The notes beneath the pieces were generated by a model, which worked only from the letters and a program-made list of their open reading frames with translations, was not told where the DNA came from and did not search any database. A DNA stretch of 64,000 nucleotides from Sphingopyxis granuli NBRC 100800 (GTDB lineage: Bacteria; Pseudomonadota; Alphaproteobacteria; Sphingomonadales; Sphingomonadaceae): NCBI RefSeq assembly GCF_001591045.1, contig NZ_BCUA01000009.1, forward strand, positions 1 to 64,000, given 5' to 3'. How positions within the stretch are numbered: the first letter of the stretch is position 1; each line of letters starts with the position of its first letter. The translations under genes and the position numbers were made by a program. Shown here one piece after another: positions 8,169 to 16,357 of the stretch.

Positions 8169-10232
8169 ATGCTCTGGTCCCGTAAACCCGTCGCCATCGA
8201 AGCCGCCGCCGTGCCCGCGGCGGGCGCGTCGTTTCCCGATCCGAATGCCGCCTTTCCGCCGCCCGCCGAGACGCGGGCGCGCAAATGGCTGCGGCGGTCG
8301 GGACGGGCCTTTGCGGTGCTGTGCGCCGCTTTCATCCTGCTGATCGGGTGGCTCGCATTGACCGCGCCGCTGTCGAAATCGCTCGAGCCGATTGCGCCGC
8401 CCGAAATCACGCTGCTCGCCGCCGATGGCACGCCGATCGCGCGCATGGGGGCGGTGGTCGACACGCCGGTCGAGGTCGCGAAACTGCCGGCGCATGTTCC
8501 CGCCGCCTTCCTGGCGATCGAGGATCGGCGCTTTTACAGCCATTGGGGCGTCGATCCGCGCAGCATCGCGCGCGCCGTCTGGGCCAATGTTTCGGGCGGG
8601 CGGCGGCAGGGCGGCAGCACCATCACGCAGCAGCTCGCCAAATTCACCTTCCTGACCCCGAAGCGCACGCTGGGACGCAAAGCGCGCGAGGCGCTGATCG
8701 CCTTCTGGCTCGAAGCGTGGCTGACCAAGGACGAAATTCTCGAACGCTATCTGTCGAACGCCTATTTCGGCGACAATCGCTATGGACTGCGTGCTGCCTC
8801 GCTCCACTATTTCTCCCGTCAGCCTGAGAAGCTGACCCCGGCGCAGGCGGCGATGCTGGCGGGGCTGGTGCAGGCGCCGTCGCGGCTCGCGCCGACGAAG
8901 AACCCCGATCTCGCCGAAAAACGGATGCGGTTGGTCGTCGGTGCGATGGTCCATACCGGCGTGCTGTCCTCCGCCGAGGCGCGGGCGATCCGCACCCCGC
9001 GTATCGACGTACGGACGCGCGACGACCTGCCGACCGGGACCTATTTCGCCGACTGGGCATTGCCCGAGGCGCGCAAGCTGTCCGACGTCGGCTATGCGCG
9101 GCGCACGATCCGCACCACGCTCGACGCACGGCTTCAGGCGGTGGCGCGCCGCGTCGCCGGCCGTGCGGTGCCCGGCAAGGCGCAGGTCGCGCTGGTCGCG
9201 ATGCGGCCGAACGGCGAAGTCGTCGCGATGGTCGGCGGGCGCGACTATGCTGCGTCGCCCTTCAACCGCGTGACGCAGGCGCGGCGCCAGCCGGGATCAA
9301 CCTTCAAGCTGTTCGTCTATCTGGCCGCGCTGAAGGATGGCTGGCGGCCCGACGACACCATCGCCAATTCGCCGATCGCCACCGGCGCCTATCAGCCGAA
9401 GAATGCCGGCGGCGCCTATTCGGACAGCATCACGCTCGAAGAGGCATTCGCGCGGTCGAGCAACGTCGCCGCGGTGCGACTGCTGCAACAGGTCGGCGAC
9501 GACAAGGTGATCCGCATGGCGCGCGAACTGGGCGTCACCGCGCCGCTCGCGAAGGGCGATCCCAGTCTGGCGCTCGGCACGTCGAGCATGACGCTGCTCG
9601 AACTCACCGCCGCCTATGCCGCGGTCGCGGCGGACAGCTATCCGGTCGTTCCGCACGCCTTTAAGGAAGCGGAGCCCGGCTGGTTCGAATCGCTTTTCTT
9701 GGGGCCGCATCATTTCGGCCGGCGCGTCCACGGCGATATCGAACGGATGCTGCGCGCCGCGGTCAACCGCGGCACCGGGCGCGCGGCGCGACTGCCGCAG
9801 GCCAATTACGGCAAGACCGGCACGACGCAGGACAGCCGCGATGCGCTGTTCGTCGGCTATGCGAACGGGCTGGTCGTCGGCGTGTGGATCGGCAACGACG
9901 ACAATTCGCCGCTTAGCGGGGTGACGGGCGGGGGGCTGCCCGCGCGCATCTGGCGCGACTTCATGGTGCGGGCGCGCGGACACAATGCGCCGCGGTCCGC
10001 GCCTCCCGCCCGTGCGACCGATCCCGGCGGCCCCGTCCAGCCGCTCGACGTGCCGGAGATTCCCGCGATCCCGGTGTCCGACCGGACCAGCGTCGGGCTC
10101 GAAAAGGGAAATGCCGTGATCAGCACGGAGATCAACGGCACGCGCATCGACCTCAAGCTGCCCATCGGCGGCGACCGGCCCGCCGAGGTGCAGGCCCAGC
10201 CGGCCCAGCCGCCGCCGCAGGGGCCGCAATGA
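8169..10232 (+). CDS. Class A penicillin-binding protein (transglycosylase/transpeptidase)
   Basis: Bifunctional peptidoglycan synthase of 687 residues, PBP1A type, anchored by one transmembrane helix (about 47-64) with the rest in the periplasm. The GT51 domain shows its catalytic glutamate in AIEDRRFYSHWGVD (Glu118), then GGSTITQQLAKF (149-159) and RKAREALIAFWLE (170-182). The transpeptidase domain has the active-site serine in RQPGSTFK (Ser377, Lys380), the SSN motif at 430-432 and KTGTT at 549-553. The C-terminus is a proline/glutamine-rich tail ending QPAQPPPQGPQ. Flanking genes are not cell-wall genes. All catalytic residues are present, so it should be active. Confidence 0.93.
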   Translation: MLWSRKPVAIEAAAVPAAGASFPDPNAAFPPPAETRARKWLRRSGRAFAVLCAAFILLIGWLALTAPLSKSLEPIAPPEITLLAADGTPIARMGAVVDTPVEVAKLPAHVPAAFLAIEDRRFYSHWGVDPRSIARAVWANVSGGRRQGGSTITQQLAKFTFLTPKRTLGRKAREALIAFWLEAWLTKDEILERYLSNAYFGDNRYGLRAASLHYFSRQPEKLTPAQAAMLAGLVQAPSRLAPTKNPDLAEKRMRLVVGAMVHTGVLSSAEARAIRTPRIDVRTRDDLPTGTYFADWALPEARKLSDVGYARRTIRTTLDARLQAVARRVAGRAVPGKAQVALVAMRPNGEVVAMVGGRDYAASPFNRVTQARRQPGSTFKLFVYLAALKDGWRPDDTIANSPIATGAYQPKNAGGAYSDSITLEEAFARSSNVAAVRLLQQVGDDKVIRMARELGVTAPLAKGDPSLALGTSSMTLLELTAAYAAVAADSYPVVPHAFKEAEPGWFESLFLGPHHFGRRVHGDIERMLRAAVNRGTGRAARLPQANYGKTGTTQDSRDALFVGYANGLVVGVWIGNDDNSPLSGVTGGGLPARIWRDFMVRARGHNAPRSAPPARATDPGGPVQPLDVPEIPAIPVSDRTSVGLEKGNAVISTEINGTRIDLKLPIGGDRPAEVQAQPAQPPPQGPQ

Positions 10233-10333
10233 CGGGCGGAGAGGATGCTTTTTCGCTGTCCCGAAGGGCGCCGCCGCGGTAGCGTCGCGGGCATGATCGC
10301 CTGCTTTCCTTCCGCCGCGTTCCGGCGCCTGTC

Positions 10334-10840
10334 ATGCTGAGCGTTGAGACTCACCAGGCCACGCCCTGGCCCGATCCGCTCGACTGGGACGCCCGCGCGG
10401 CGGAAGCGGTCGCGGCGGCGCTGGCGCTGACGCCCTGGGCGGGGCTTGCCGACGCCGCGCCGCTCGTCGAGGTCGCGGTGCGGCTGACCGACGATGCCGA
10501 GGTGCAGGCGCTCAACCGCGATTTTCGCGGCAAGGATCGGCCGACCAACGTGCTGTCCTTTCCGCAGGTACAGGCCGACCTGCTCGACACGCTCAGCAAC
10601 AGCGACGACGGCGAGATACTGCTCGGCGACATCGTGCTGGCGCGCGAGACCTGCGTGCGCGAGGCGGTGGAAAAGGCGGTGCCGATCGCCGATCATGCGA
10701 CGCACCTGATTGTCCACGGCACGCTCCATCTCGTCGGATACGACCATCTCGATGACCCCGCTGCCGACGCGATGGAGGCGCTGGAGGTGAAAGCCCTTGC
10801 ATCGCTGGGCATCGCCAATCCATATGCGGTGCAGGATTAA
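10334..10840 (+). CDS. ybeY: Endoribonuclease YbeY (rRNA maturation factor)
   Basis: Zinc-dependent endoribonuclease acting in 16S rRNA 3' maturation and ribosome quality control. The 168-residue product has the metal motif HGTLHLVGYDH with His128, His132 and His138, and the upstream FRGKDRPTNVLSFP segment that defines the UPF0054/YbeY family. It is followed 17 bases later by a CBS-domain protein, part of the common ybeY-corC arrangement. The usual phoH partner upstream and lnt downstream are absent here. Confidence 0.95.
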   Translation: MLSVETHQATPWPDPLDWDARAAEAVAAALALTPWAGLADAAPLVEVAVRLTDDAEVQALNRDFRGKDRPTNVLSFPQVQADLLDTLSNSDDGEILLGDIVLARETCVREAVEKAVPIADHATHLIVHGTLHLVGYDHLDDPAADAMEALEVKALASLGIANPYAVQD

Positions 10841-10857
10841 CGGAAAAAGCGAGCGAC

Positions 10858-11799
10858 ATGCCCGACGAGCCTGGGGCTTCCAACCGATCGGACGAGGACA
10901 GTAGATCCGGCCTGTGGGCCGGAATCCGCACATTGCTGTTCGGCGGCAACAGCGAACCTTCGCTGCGCGAACAGATCGAAGAGGCGATCGACGAGGCCGA
11001 GGAGGAAAGCGCCGAACGCCGCGGCAGCAGCATCGTCGGCGATCTGTCGCCGATCGAGCGCAAGATGCTGCGCAACCTGCTGCATTTCGGCGAGCAGACC
11101 GTCGACGACGTCGCGGTGCCGCGCGCCGACATCATCGCGATCGACGAGAGCGCGGGCTTCGACGAGGTCGTCGCGCTGTTCGTCGATGCGGGGCACAGTC
11201 GTCTGCCGGTCTATCGCGGCAACCTCGACGAGGTGGTCGGGATGATCCACGTCAAGGACGTGTTCGCGGTGCTCGCCGAGGGACGCGACCCGCCGCCGCT
11301 GCTCGACCTGATCCGCCAGCCGCTCTATGTCCCGCAGTCGATGGGGGTGCTCGACCTGCTCGCCGACATGCGCGCGCAGCGCACCCACCTCGCGATCGTC
11401 ATCGACGAATATTCGGGAACCGAGGGTCTCGTCACCATCGAGGATCTGGTCGAGGAGATCGTCGGCGAGATCGAGGACGAATATGACGACGAGCCAATGG
11501 CGCTCTTCGCGCCGGGCGAGGACGGCTGTTGGGAAGCCGACGCGCGCGCCGAACTCGACGACATCGGCGAGGCGATCGACCCACGGCTGGCCGATGTCGA
11601 GGAGGATGTCGACACGCTCGGCGGCCTGTCCGCAGTGCTCGCGGGGCATGTGCCCGGTGTCGGCGAGGTGCTGCTGCATCCTAGCGGCTGGCGGATTGAG
11701 GTGACCGAGGCCGACGAGAAGCGCGTCCACCACCTGCGCCTGCATCCGCCGGTCGAGGTCGACCTAGAAGCGCCGGGAGACCGCGGCGACGAGTTCTGA
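10858..11799 (+). CDS. CBS-domain hemolysin/CorC family protein
   Basis: Cytosolic CorC-type protein of 313 residues: two CBS domains (about 80-205: VAVPRADIIAIDESAGFDEV and SMGVLDLLADMRAQRTHLAIV) and a C-terminal CorC/HlyC domain (about 225-300), with the EYSGTEGLVTIEDLVEEIVGEI linker between. No transmembrane segment is visible, so it resembles CorC rather than the DUF21-containing magnesium transporters. CorC is linked to Mg/Co efflux, but the biochemical role is still debated. It lies 17 bases after ybeY and is probably co-transcribed with it. Confidence 0.88.
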   Translation: MPDEPGASNRSDEDSRSGLWAGIRTLLFGGNSEPSLREQIEEAIDEAEEESAERRGSSIVGDLSPIERKMLRNLLHFGEQTVDDVAVPRADIIAIDESAGFDEVVALFVDAGHSRLPVYRGNLDEVVGMIHVKDVFAVLAEGRDPPPLLDLIRQPLYVPQSMGVLDLLADMRAQRTHLAIVIDEYSGTEGLVTIEDLVEEIVGEIEDEYDDEPMALFAPGEDGCWEADARAELDDIGEAIDPRLADVEEDVDTLGGLSAVLAGHVPGVGEVLLHPSGWRIEVTEADEKRVHHLRLHPPVEVDLEAPGDRGDEF

Positions 11800-11849
11800 C
11801 GCCGCGCGTCCGATTGCCTTTGCGCGGCGATGCTATTAGCGCAGGGGCG

Positions 11850-13007
11850 ATGGACGTTTCCGACCTTCGCATCGCGCTGTTCAGCGGCAACTACAATATG
11901 ACGGTCGATGGCGCCAACAAGGCGCTCAACCGCCTCGTCGGCTATCTGCTGGGGCAGGGCGCGGCGGTCCGTGTCTATTCGCCGACCGTCGACGACCCCG
12001 ACTTTGCGCCGACCGGCGACCTCGTCAGCGTGCCGTCGATGGCGATCCCCGGCCGCAGCGAATATCGCATTCCGCTGTCCTTCTCCGCGCGCGTTCGCGA
12101 GGATATCGCCAAATTCGCGCCCAATATCCTGCACATCTCCAGCCCAGATCGCGTCTCGCGGCAGGCGGCGGCGTGGGCGCGGAGGCGCAATATTCCGGTC
12201 GCCTGTTCGGTCCACACGCGGTTCGAGACCTATTTCCGCTATTACAACCTGTCCTTCCTCGAACCGCTGGTCGTCGCATGGCTGCGGCGGCTCTATCGCC
12301 GCTGCGACGCGCTGATCGCGCCGTCGGAAAGCTTTGCGCAGGTGCTGCGCGAGCAGCGGATGAACTACGACATCGGCATCTGGACGCGCGGGGTCGAGCG
12401 CAACATCTTTCGGCCCGACCGCCGCGACGCGGCGTGGCGCCGTTCGTGGGGCATCGCCGACGACGTGCCGGTCGTCGCCTTCCTCGGCCGGCTGGTGATG
12501 GAAAAGGGGCTCGATGTCTTCGCTGACACGATCGACCTGCTCCAGCGCCGCGGCGTTCCGCACCATGTGGTGGTGATCGGCGAGGGACCGGCGGGCGACT
12601 GGTTCGAATCGCGCCTGCCGCACGCCAGCTTCGTCGGCTTTCAGGGCGGCGAGAATCTCGCGCGCGCCGTCGCATCGTGCGACATGCTGTTCAATCCTTC
12701 GGTCACCGAGACCTTTGGCAATGTGACGCTGGAAGCGATGGCGTGCGGGTTGCCGGTCGTCGCGGCGCGCGCGACCGGCAGCGCGAGCATCGTCAAGCAC
12801 GGCCAGACCGGCTATCTCGTCTCGCCGGGCGCGATCACCGGCTTTGCCGACGATCTCGAGCGCTATTGCCGCGACCCCGCGCTGCGCGCGCGACACGGCG
12901 CGGCTGGACTAGCGGAAAGCGCCGCCTATCAATGGGATGCGATCAACCAGGCGGTGGCCGACACCTATCTGCGGCTGATCCGGCAAAAGCAGCGGCAACG
13001 GGGCTGA
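11850..13007 (+). CDS. Glycosyltransferase family 4 protein (MgtA/SqdX-like)
   Basis: GT-B fold glycosyltransferase, 385 residues. The N-terminal acceptor domain begins RIALFSGNYNMTVDGANKA, with CSVHTRFETYFRYY in the middle, resembling the diacylglycerol/phosphatidyl-myo-inositol mannosyl- or sulfoquinovosyl-transferase group. The C-terminal donor domain has AFLGRLVMEKGLDVF and the E-x7-E motif in SVTETFGNVTLEAMACGLP. A glycolipid-synthesis role is plausible but donor and acceptor cannot be fixed. I chose the ATG at 11850 because the family start is close to RIALFSG; the frame is open to 11814. It is followed seven bases later by rarA. Confidence 0.85.
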   Translation: MDVSDLRIALFSGNYNMTVDGANKALNRLVGYLLGQGAAVRVYSPTVDDPDFAPTGDLVSVPSMAIPGRSEYRIPLSFSARVREDIAKFAPNILHISSPDRVSRQAAAWARRRNIPVACSVHTRFETYFRYYNLSFLEPLVVAWLRRLYRRCDALIAPSESFAQVLREQRMNYDIGIWTRGVERNIFRPDRRDAAWRRSWGIADDVPVVAFLGRLVMEKGLDVFADTIDLLQRRGVPHHVVVIGEGPAGDWFESRLPHASFVGFQGGENLARAVASCDMLFNPSVTETFGNVTLEAMACGLPVVAARATGSASIVKHGQTGYLVSPGAITGFADDLERYCRDPALRARHGAAGLAESAAYQWDAINQAVADTYLRLIRQKQRQRG

Positions 13008-13014
13008 GCGCGCC

Positions 13015-14334
13015 ATGGACCTGTTCGGCGACGATGCGGAGCAGCAGCGCGACCCGGGCGCTGCCGGCCCGATTCCGCTCGCCGAGCGGCTGCGTCCCCG
13101 CAGCCTGTCCGATGTCGTCGGGCAGGAGCATCTGACGGGTCCCGAGGGTGCGATCGGGCGCATGGTCGCGGCGGGGCAACTGGCGTCGATCATCCTCTGG
13201 GGACCGCCCGGCACCGGCAAGACGACGATCGCGCGGCTGCTCGCCGAGGCGGTAGGGATGCGCTTCGCGCCGCTTTCGGCGGTGTTCTCCGGCGTCGCCG
13301 ACCTCAAGAAAGCCTTTGCCGATGCCGAGAAGATGGCGACGGCGGGCAAGCGGACGCTGTTGTTCGTGGACGAAATCCATCGCTTCAACCGCGCCCAGCA
13401 GGACGGTTTCCTGCCCTATGTCGAGCGCGGCACGGTGGTGCTCGTCGGCGCGACGACCGAAAATCCAAGTTTCGCGCTCAACGCCGCCTTGCTCAGCCGC
13501 GCGCAGGTGCTGGTGCTGCACCGGCTCGGCGAGGCGGCGCTGGCGACACTGGTCGCGCGCGCCGAGGCCGAGGTGGGGCGCCGCCTTCCCGTCACCGACG
13601 AGGCGCGCTCCGCGCTGATCGCGAGCGCCGATGGCGACGGCCGCTTTCTGCTCAACCAGGTCGAGACGCTGTTCGCCGCGGCGATCGAGACTCCGCTCGA
13701 CGCGGGCGAGGTCGGGCAGTTCCTGCACCGCCGCATGCCGGTCTACGACCGCGATCGCGACGGCCACTACAATCTGATCTCCGCGCTGCACAAGGCGGTG
13801 CGCGGGTCCGACCCGCAGGCGGCACTCTATTGGCTGGCGCGGATGCTCGTCGCGGGCGAGGAGCCGCTCTATCTGCTGCGCCGGCTAACCCGCATGGCGA
13901 GTGAGGACATCGGGCTCGCCGATCCGCAGGCACTGGTGCAATGCCTTGCCGCCAAGGACGCCTTTCAGTTTCTCGGTTCGCCCGAGGGCGAACTCGCGAT
14001 CGTGCAGGCATGCCTCTATCTCGCCACCGCGCCCAAGTCGAACGCCGCCTATACCGCGCAGAAGGCCGCGTGGACGGCAGCGCGCGACACCGGTAGTTTG
14101 GCGCCGCCCGCGAACATCCTCAACGCGCCGACGAAGCTGATGAAGGATCTGGGCTATGGTGCGGGCTACAACTACGACCATGACGCGCCCCAAGGGTTTT
14201 CGGGCGACGATTATTGGCCCGATGCCATGGAGGCCGCGACCTTCTATCGCCCCGTCGACCGCGGATTCGAAAAGCGTATCGCCGAACGGCTCGCCTGGTG
14301 GGACGAGCGGCGGCGCAAACGGAAGGGCGAATGA
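13015..14334 (+). CDS. rarA: Replication-associated recombination protein A (AAA+ ATPase)
   Basis: RarA/MgsA acts at stalled or collapsed replication forks. The 439-residue product has PLAERLRPRSLSDVVGQEHL at the N-terminus, Walker A GPPGTGKT (63-70), Walker B LLFVDEIHRF (115-124), a sensor-1 region ATTENPSFALN, and the C-terminal tetramerisation domain (YNYDHDAPQGFSGDDYWPD near the end). Length and motif spacing match the family. Its stop overlaps the next start (ATGA at 14331-14334), so the serine hydrolase gene is probably translated from the same transcript. Confidence 0.95.
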   Translation: MDLFGDDAEQQRDPGAAGPIPLAERLRPRSLSDVVGQEHLTGPEGAIGRMVAAGQLASIILWGPPGTGKTTIARLLAEAVGMRFAPLSAVFSGVADLKKAFADAEKMATAGKRTLLFVDEIHRFNRAQQDGFLPYVERGTVVLVGATTENPSFALNAALLSRAQVLVLHRLGEAALATLVARAEAEVGRRLPVTDEARSALIASADGDGRFLLNQVETLFAAAIETPLDAGEVGQFLHRRMPVYDRDRDGHYNLISALHKAVRGSDPQAALYWLARMLVAGEEPLYLLRRLTRMASEDIGLADPQALVQCLAAKDAFQFLGSPEGELAIVQACLYLATAPKSNAAYTAQKAAWTAARDTGSLAPPANILNAPTKLMKDLGYGAGYNYDHDAPQGFSGDDYWPDAMEAATFYRPVDRGFEKRIAERLAWWDERRRKRKGE

Positions 14335-15758
14335 CGATGGCTTTCGGTGGACAGCGCATAGGGAAGGCCGGTCGGAATCGTGCTTCCGCTTCGGTGCGCG
14401 GCCCTGACGCGAGGCGCCGCGTGCTGCTTGGGCTGGCCGCTGCGGCGCTGCCGCTTCCCACGCAGGCGGCTGAGACGAACGTCGAGTTGAACCGCGCCTG
14501 GGCGGCGGGCTATCGCGCCGCTTTCACCTGCTCGTCCCTGTGGAATGGGGCGGGCAAGACGCTCGCCGATATCGAGCGCGATGAATTGACGCATATCTAT
14601 CCGGAGATCGAGGCCGATGTCCGCGCGACCCGCGCGGAGATCGACACGAAGGCGAAACGCGTCACGGTGCGCTATCGCGACGACATGCCGCCGCGGGTCG
14701 CCGAATGGACGGGGCGCGACGGTTGCGTGACGCTACCGATCGGTGTCGAGCCGGGGGCGGGAGCGCTTTTGCACGACACGCGACCGAATCTCGACGCGCA
14801 GCCGTGGCCGCTCGGCGACCGCGATGCGCGTGTCGCCGATAGAGAGGTGCGCTTCTCGGTAGTCGCGGCGGACAGGGCGCGCTTCGGCGGCCGGACGAGT
14901 TCGCTGCTGATCGTCAAGGATGGCCGGATCGCCCTCGAATGGTATCAGCCGGGGCATGGACTGCACACGGCGCAGCGCACCTTCTCGGTCGCCAAGTCGA
15001 TCGCTGCGACGCTGATCGGTCATGCCGTCGAGCGCGGGCAGTTCGACGTGAAGGCGCCGGCGGGTATCGCCGAATGGCGGACGGCGGGCGATCCGCGCGA
15101 GGCGATCACCACCGAACAACTCCTGCGCATGGCCAGCGGGCTAACCAGCGACAGCGCCGGCAACCGCACCGACGCCATCTATATGGGCGGTGCGTCGGTG
15201 CGGCAGTGGACGACGCAATGGCCACTGTTGAACCCGCCGGGGACGCGCTATCGCTACGCCAACAACGATACGCTGCTCGCTGTCCTGTCGCTGAAGGCAG
15301 CGCTGGAAGAGGTCGGGGAGTCCTTCGATCCCGCCGCCTTTCTCGACCGGATCGGGATGACGCGGACTTTTGTCGAGCGCGACAAGGACGGCGATGCGAT
15401 CCTGTCGAGCCAGGTTTCGACCACTGCGCGCGATCTGGCCCGGCTGGGGTTGCTCTATCAGGACGACGGCATGTGGCGGGGCGAACGGCTGCTGCCCGCC
15501 GACTGGCGACACTTCGTGACGGCGCGCGCAGGACCGCAGCCCGATGGGCCGTTCGGCTATGGCGCAGGCTTCTGGCTGCTCGATGCGTCGGAAGGCATTC
15601 CGGCCGACGCCTTCGGCGCTTTCGGAAACCGCGGCCAATATATGGTCGTCATCCCGTCGCGCCGACTTGTGATCGTCCGCCAGGGCTATGACGATACCGC
15701 CGAGCGTCTCGACATCGCCGCGCTCGTCCGAGCGGTCGTTACAGCCGACGGATCGTAA
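14331..15758 (+). CDS. Serine hydrolase, beta-lactamase class C family
   Basis: Exported 475-residue protein of the serine beta-lactamase/esterase-like fold. The N-terminus carries twin arginines and a hydrophobic stretch (ARRRVLLGLAAAALPLPTQA, about 27-46), which looks like a signal peptide, possibly Tat. The nucleophile motif is SVAK (Ser219, Lys222) and the second motif is YAN (309-311). Family members are carboxylesterases, DD-peptidases or amidases; beta-lactamase activity should not be assumed. The ATG at 14331 overlaps the rarA stop, and the frame upstream is a rarA shadow. About 150 residues precede the catalytic domain, longer than usual, and I do not recognise that part. Confidence 0.85.
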   Translation: MTMAFGGQRIGKAGRNRASASVRGPDARRRVLLGLAAAALPLPTQAAETNVELNRAWAAGYRAAFTCSSLWNGAGKTLADIERDELTHIYPEIEADVRATRAEIDTKAKRVTVRYRDDMPPRVAEWTGRDGCVTLPIGVEPGAGALLHDTRPNLDAQPWPLGDRDARVADREVRFSVVAADRARFGGRTSSLLIVKDGRIALEWYQPGHGLHTAQRTFSVAKSIAATLIGHAVERGQFDVKAPAGIAEWRTAGDPREAITTEQLLRMASGLTSDSAGNRTDAIYMGGASVRQWTTQWPLLNPPGTRYRYANNDTLLAVLSLKAALEEVGESFDPAAFLDRIGMTRTFVERDKDGDAILSSQVSTTARDLARLGLLYQDDGMWRGERLLPADWRHFVTARAGPQPDGPFGYGAGFWLLDASEGIPADAFGAFGNRGQYMVVIPSRRLVIVRQGYDDTAERLDIAALVRAVVTADGS

Positions 15759-15827
15759 CGCGTTTCGCGCAAAGCCGACCTATTGTTTCTTTCGCGTCGG
15801 TCCCTCGCTACCCAACGTGAAACCACG

Positions 15828-16238
15828 CTACCCCGGATAGCGCTCGAAAGCCGGAAGCGTATCGAGCCCGGCCATCCAGCCGATGCGCTCGGCGGTTTGG
15901 ATCTGCAGCTGCGCGGGGATCAGGTCGGGGTCGTCGAGCGTCGCGGTCTGGACGTCGATCTGACCGGGAAAGACGGCATCGTTGGTATAGAAGAGCCCGG
16001 TGCCGCAGTCGCCGCAGAAATGGCGCCGGCCATGCTCCGATGACGCATAGATTTTAGGCGTGCCGCTGACCTCCAGCGCGTCCTGTCCGACGAGCGCCCA
16101 GCCGACCAGCGGCGCCCCCGCGTGGCGGCGACAGTCGCTGCAATGACACAAGGCATGATGCTTGACCGCAGTCGGCATCGAATAACGGATCGCGCCGCAA
16201 TGGCATCCGCCATCGGCGCTGGGGGTTTGGTTGCTCAT
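15828..16238 (-). CDS. GFA family (CENP-V/GFA domain) protein
   Basis: Zinc-binding protein of 136 residues with the family cysteine pattern: GGCHCGAIRY near the N-terminus, CHCSDCRRHAG around residue 30-40 and HFCGDCGTGLFY near residue 75. The family is named after glutathione-dependent formaldehyde-activating enzyme, but most short members have no proven activity. Of several closely spaced starts, the ATG at 16238 lies eight bases after a GAGGAG box and is preferred. It is divergent from the membrane protein at 16358. Confidence 0.85.
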   Translation of the reverse strand: MSNQTPSADGGCHCGAIRYSMPTAVKHHALCHCSDCRRHAGAPLVGWALVGQDALEVSGTPKIYASSEHGRRHFCGDCGTGLFYTNDAVFPGQIDVQTATLDDPDLIPAQLQIQTAERIGWMAGLDTLPAFERYPG

Positions 16239-16357
16239 CCTCATCACTCCTCAGGAAAATTGAGCAGAACATATCAGAAACATCGTGGTGAGACAAATTT
16301 GAATGGCGCACTCACGAAGTTAACATCGAATTATCCATGATGTGCCACAGGAGGTCG

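Noticed and set aside
10334-11799. A complete phoH-ybeY-corC-lnt operon
   Set aside because: Only ybeY and the CBS-domain gene are present; the flanking genes are a PBP and a glycosyltransferase.
14331-15758. Calling the serine hydrolase a beta-lactamase
   Set aside because: SxxK and YxN occur in many esterases and peptidases; the long unrecognised N-terminal part and neighbours give no support for drug resistance.
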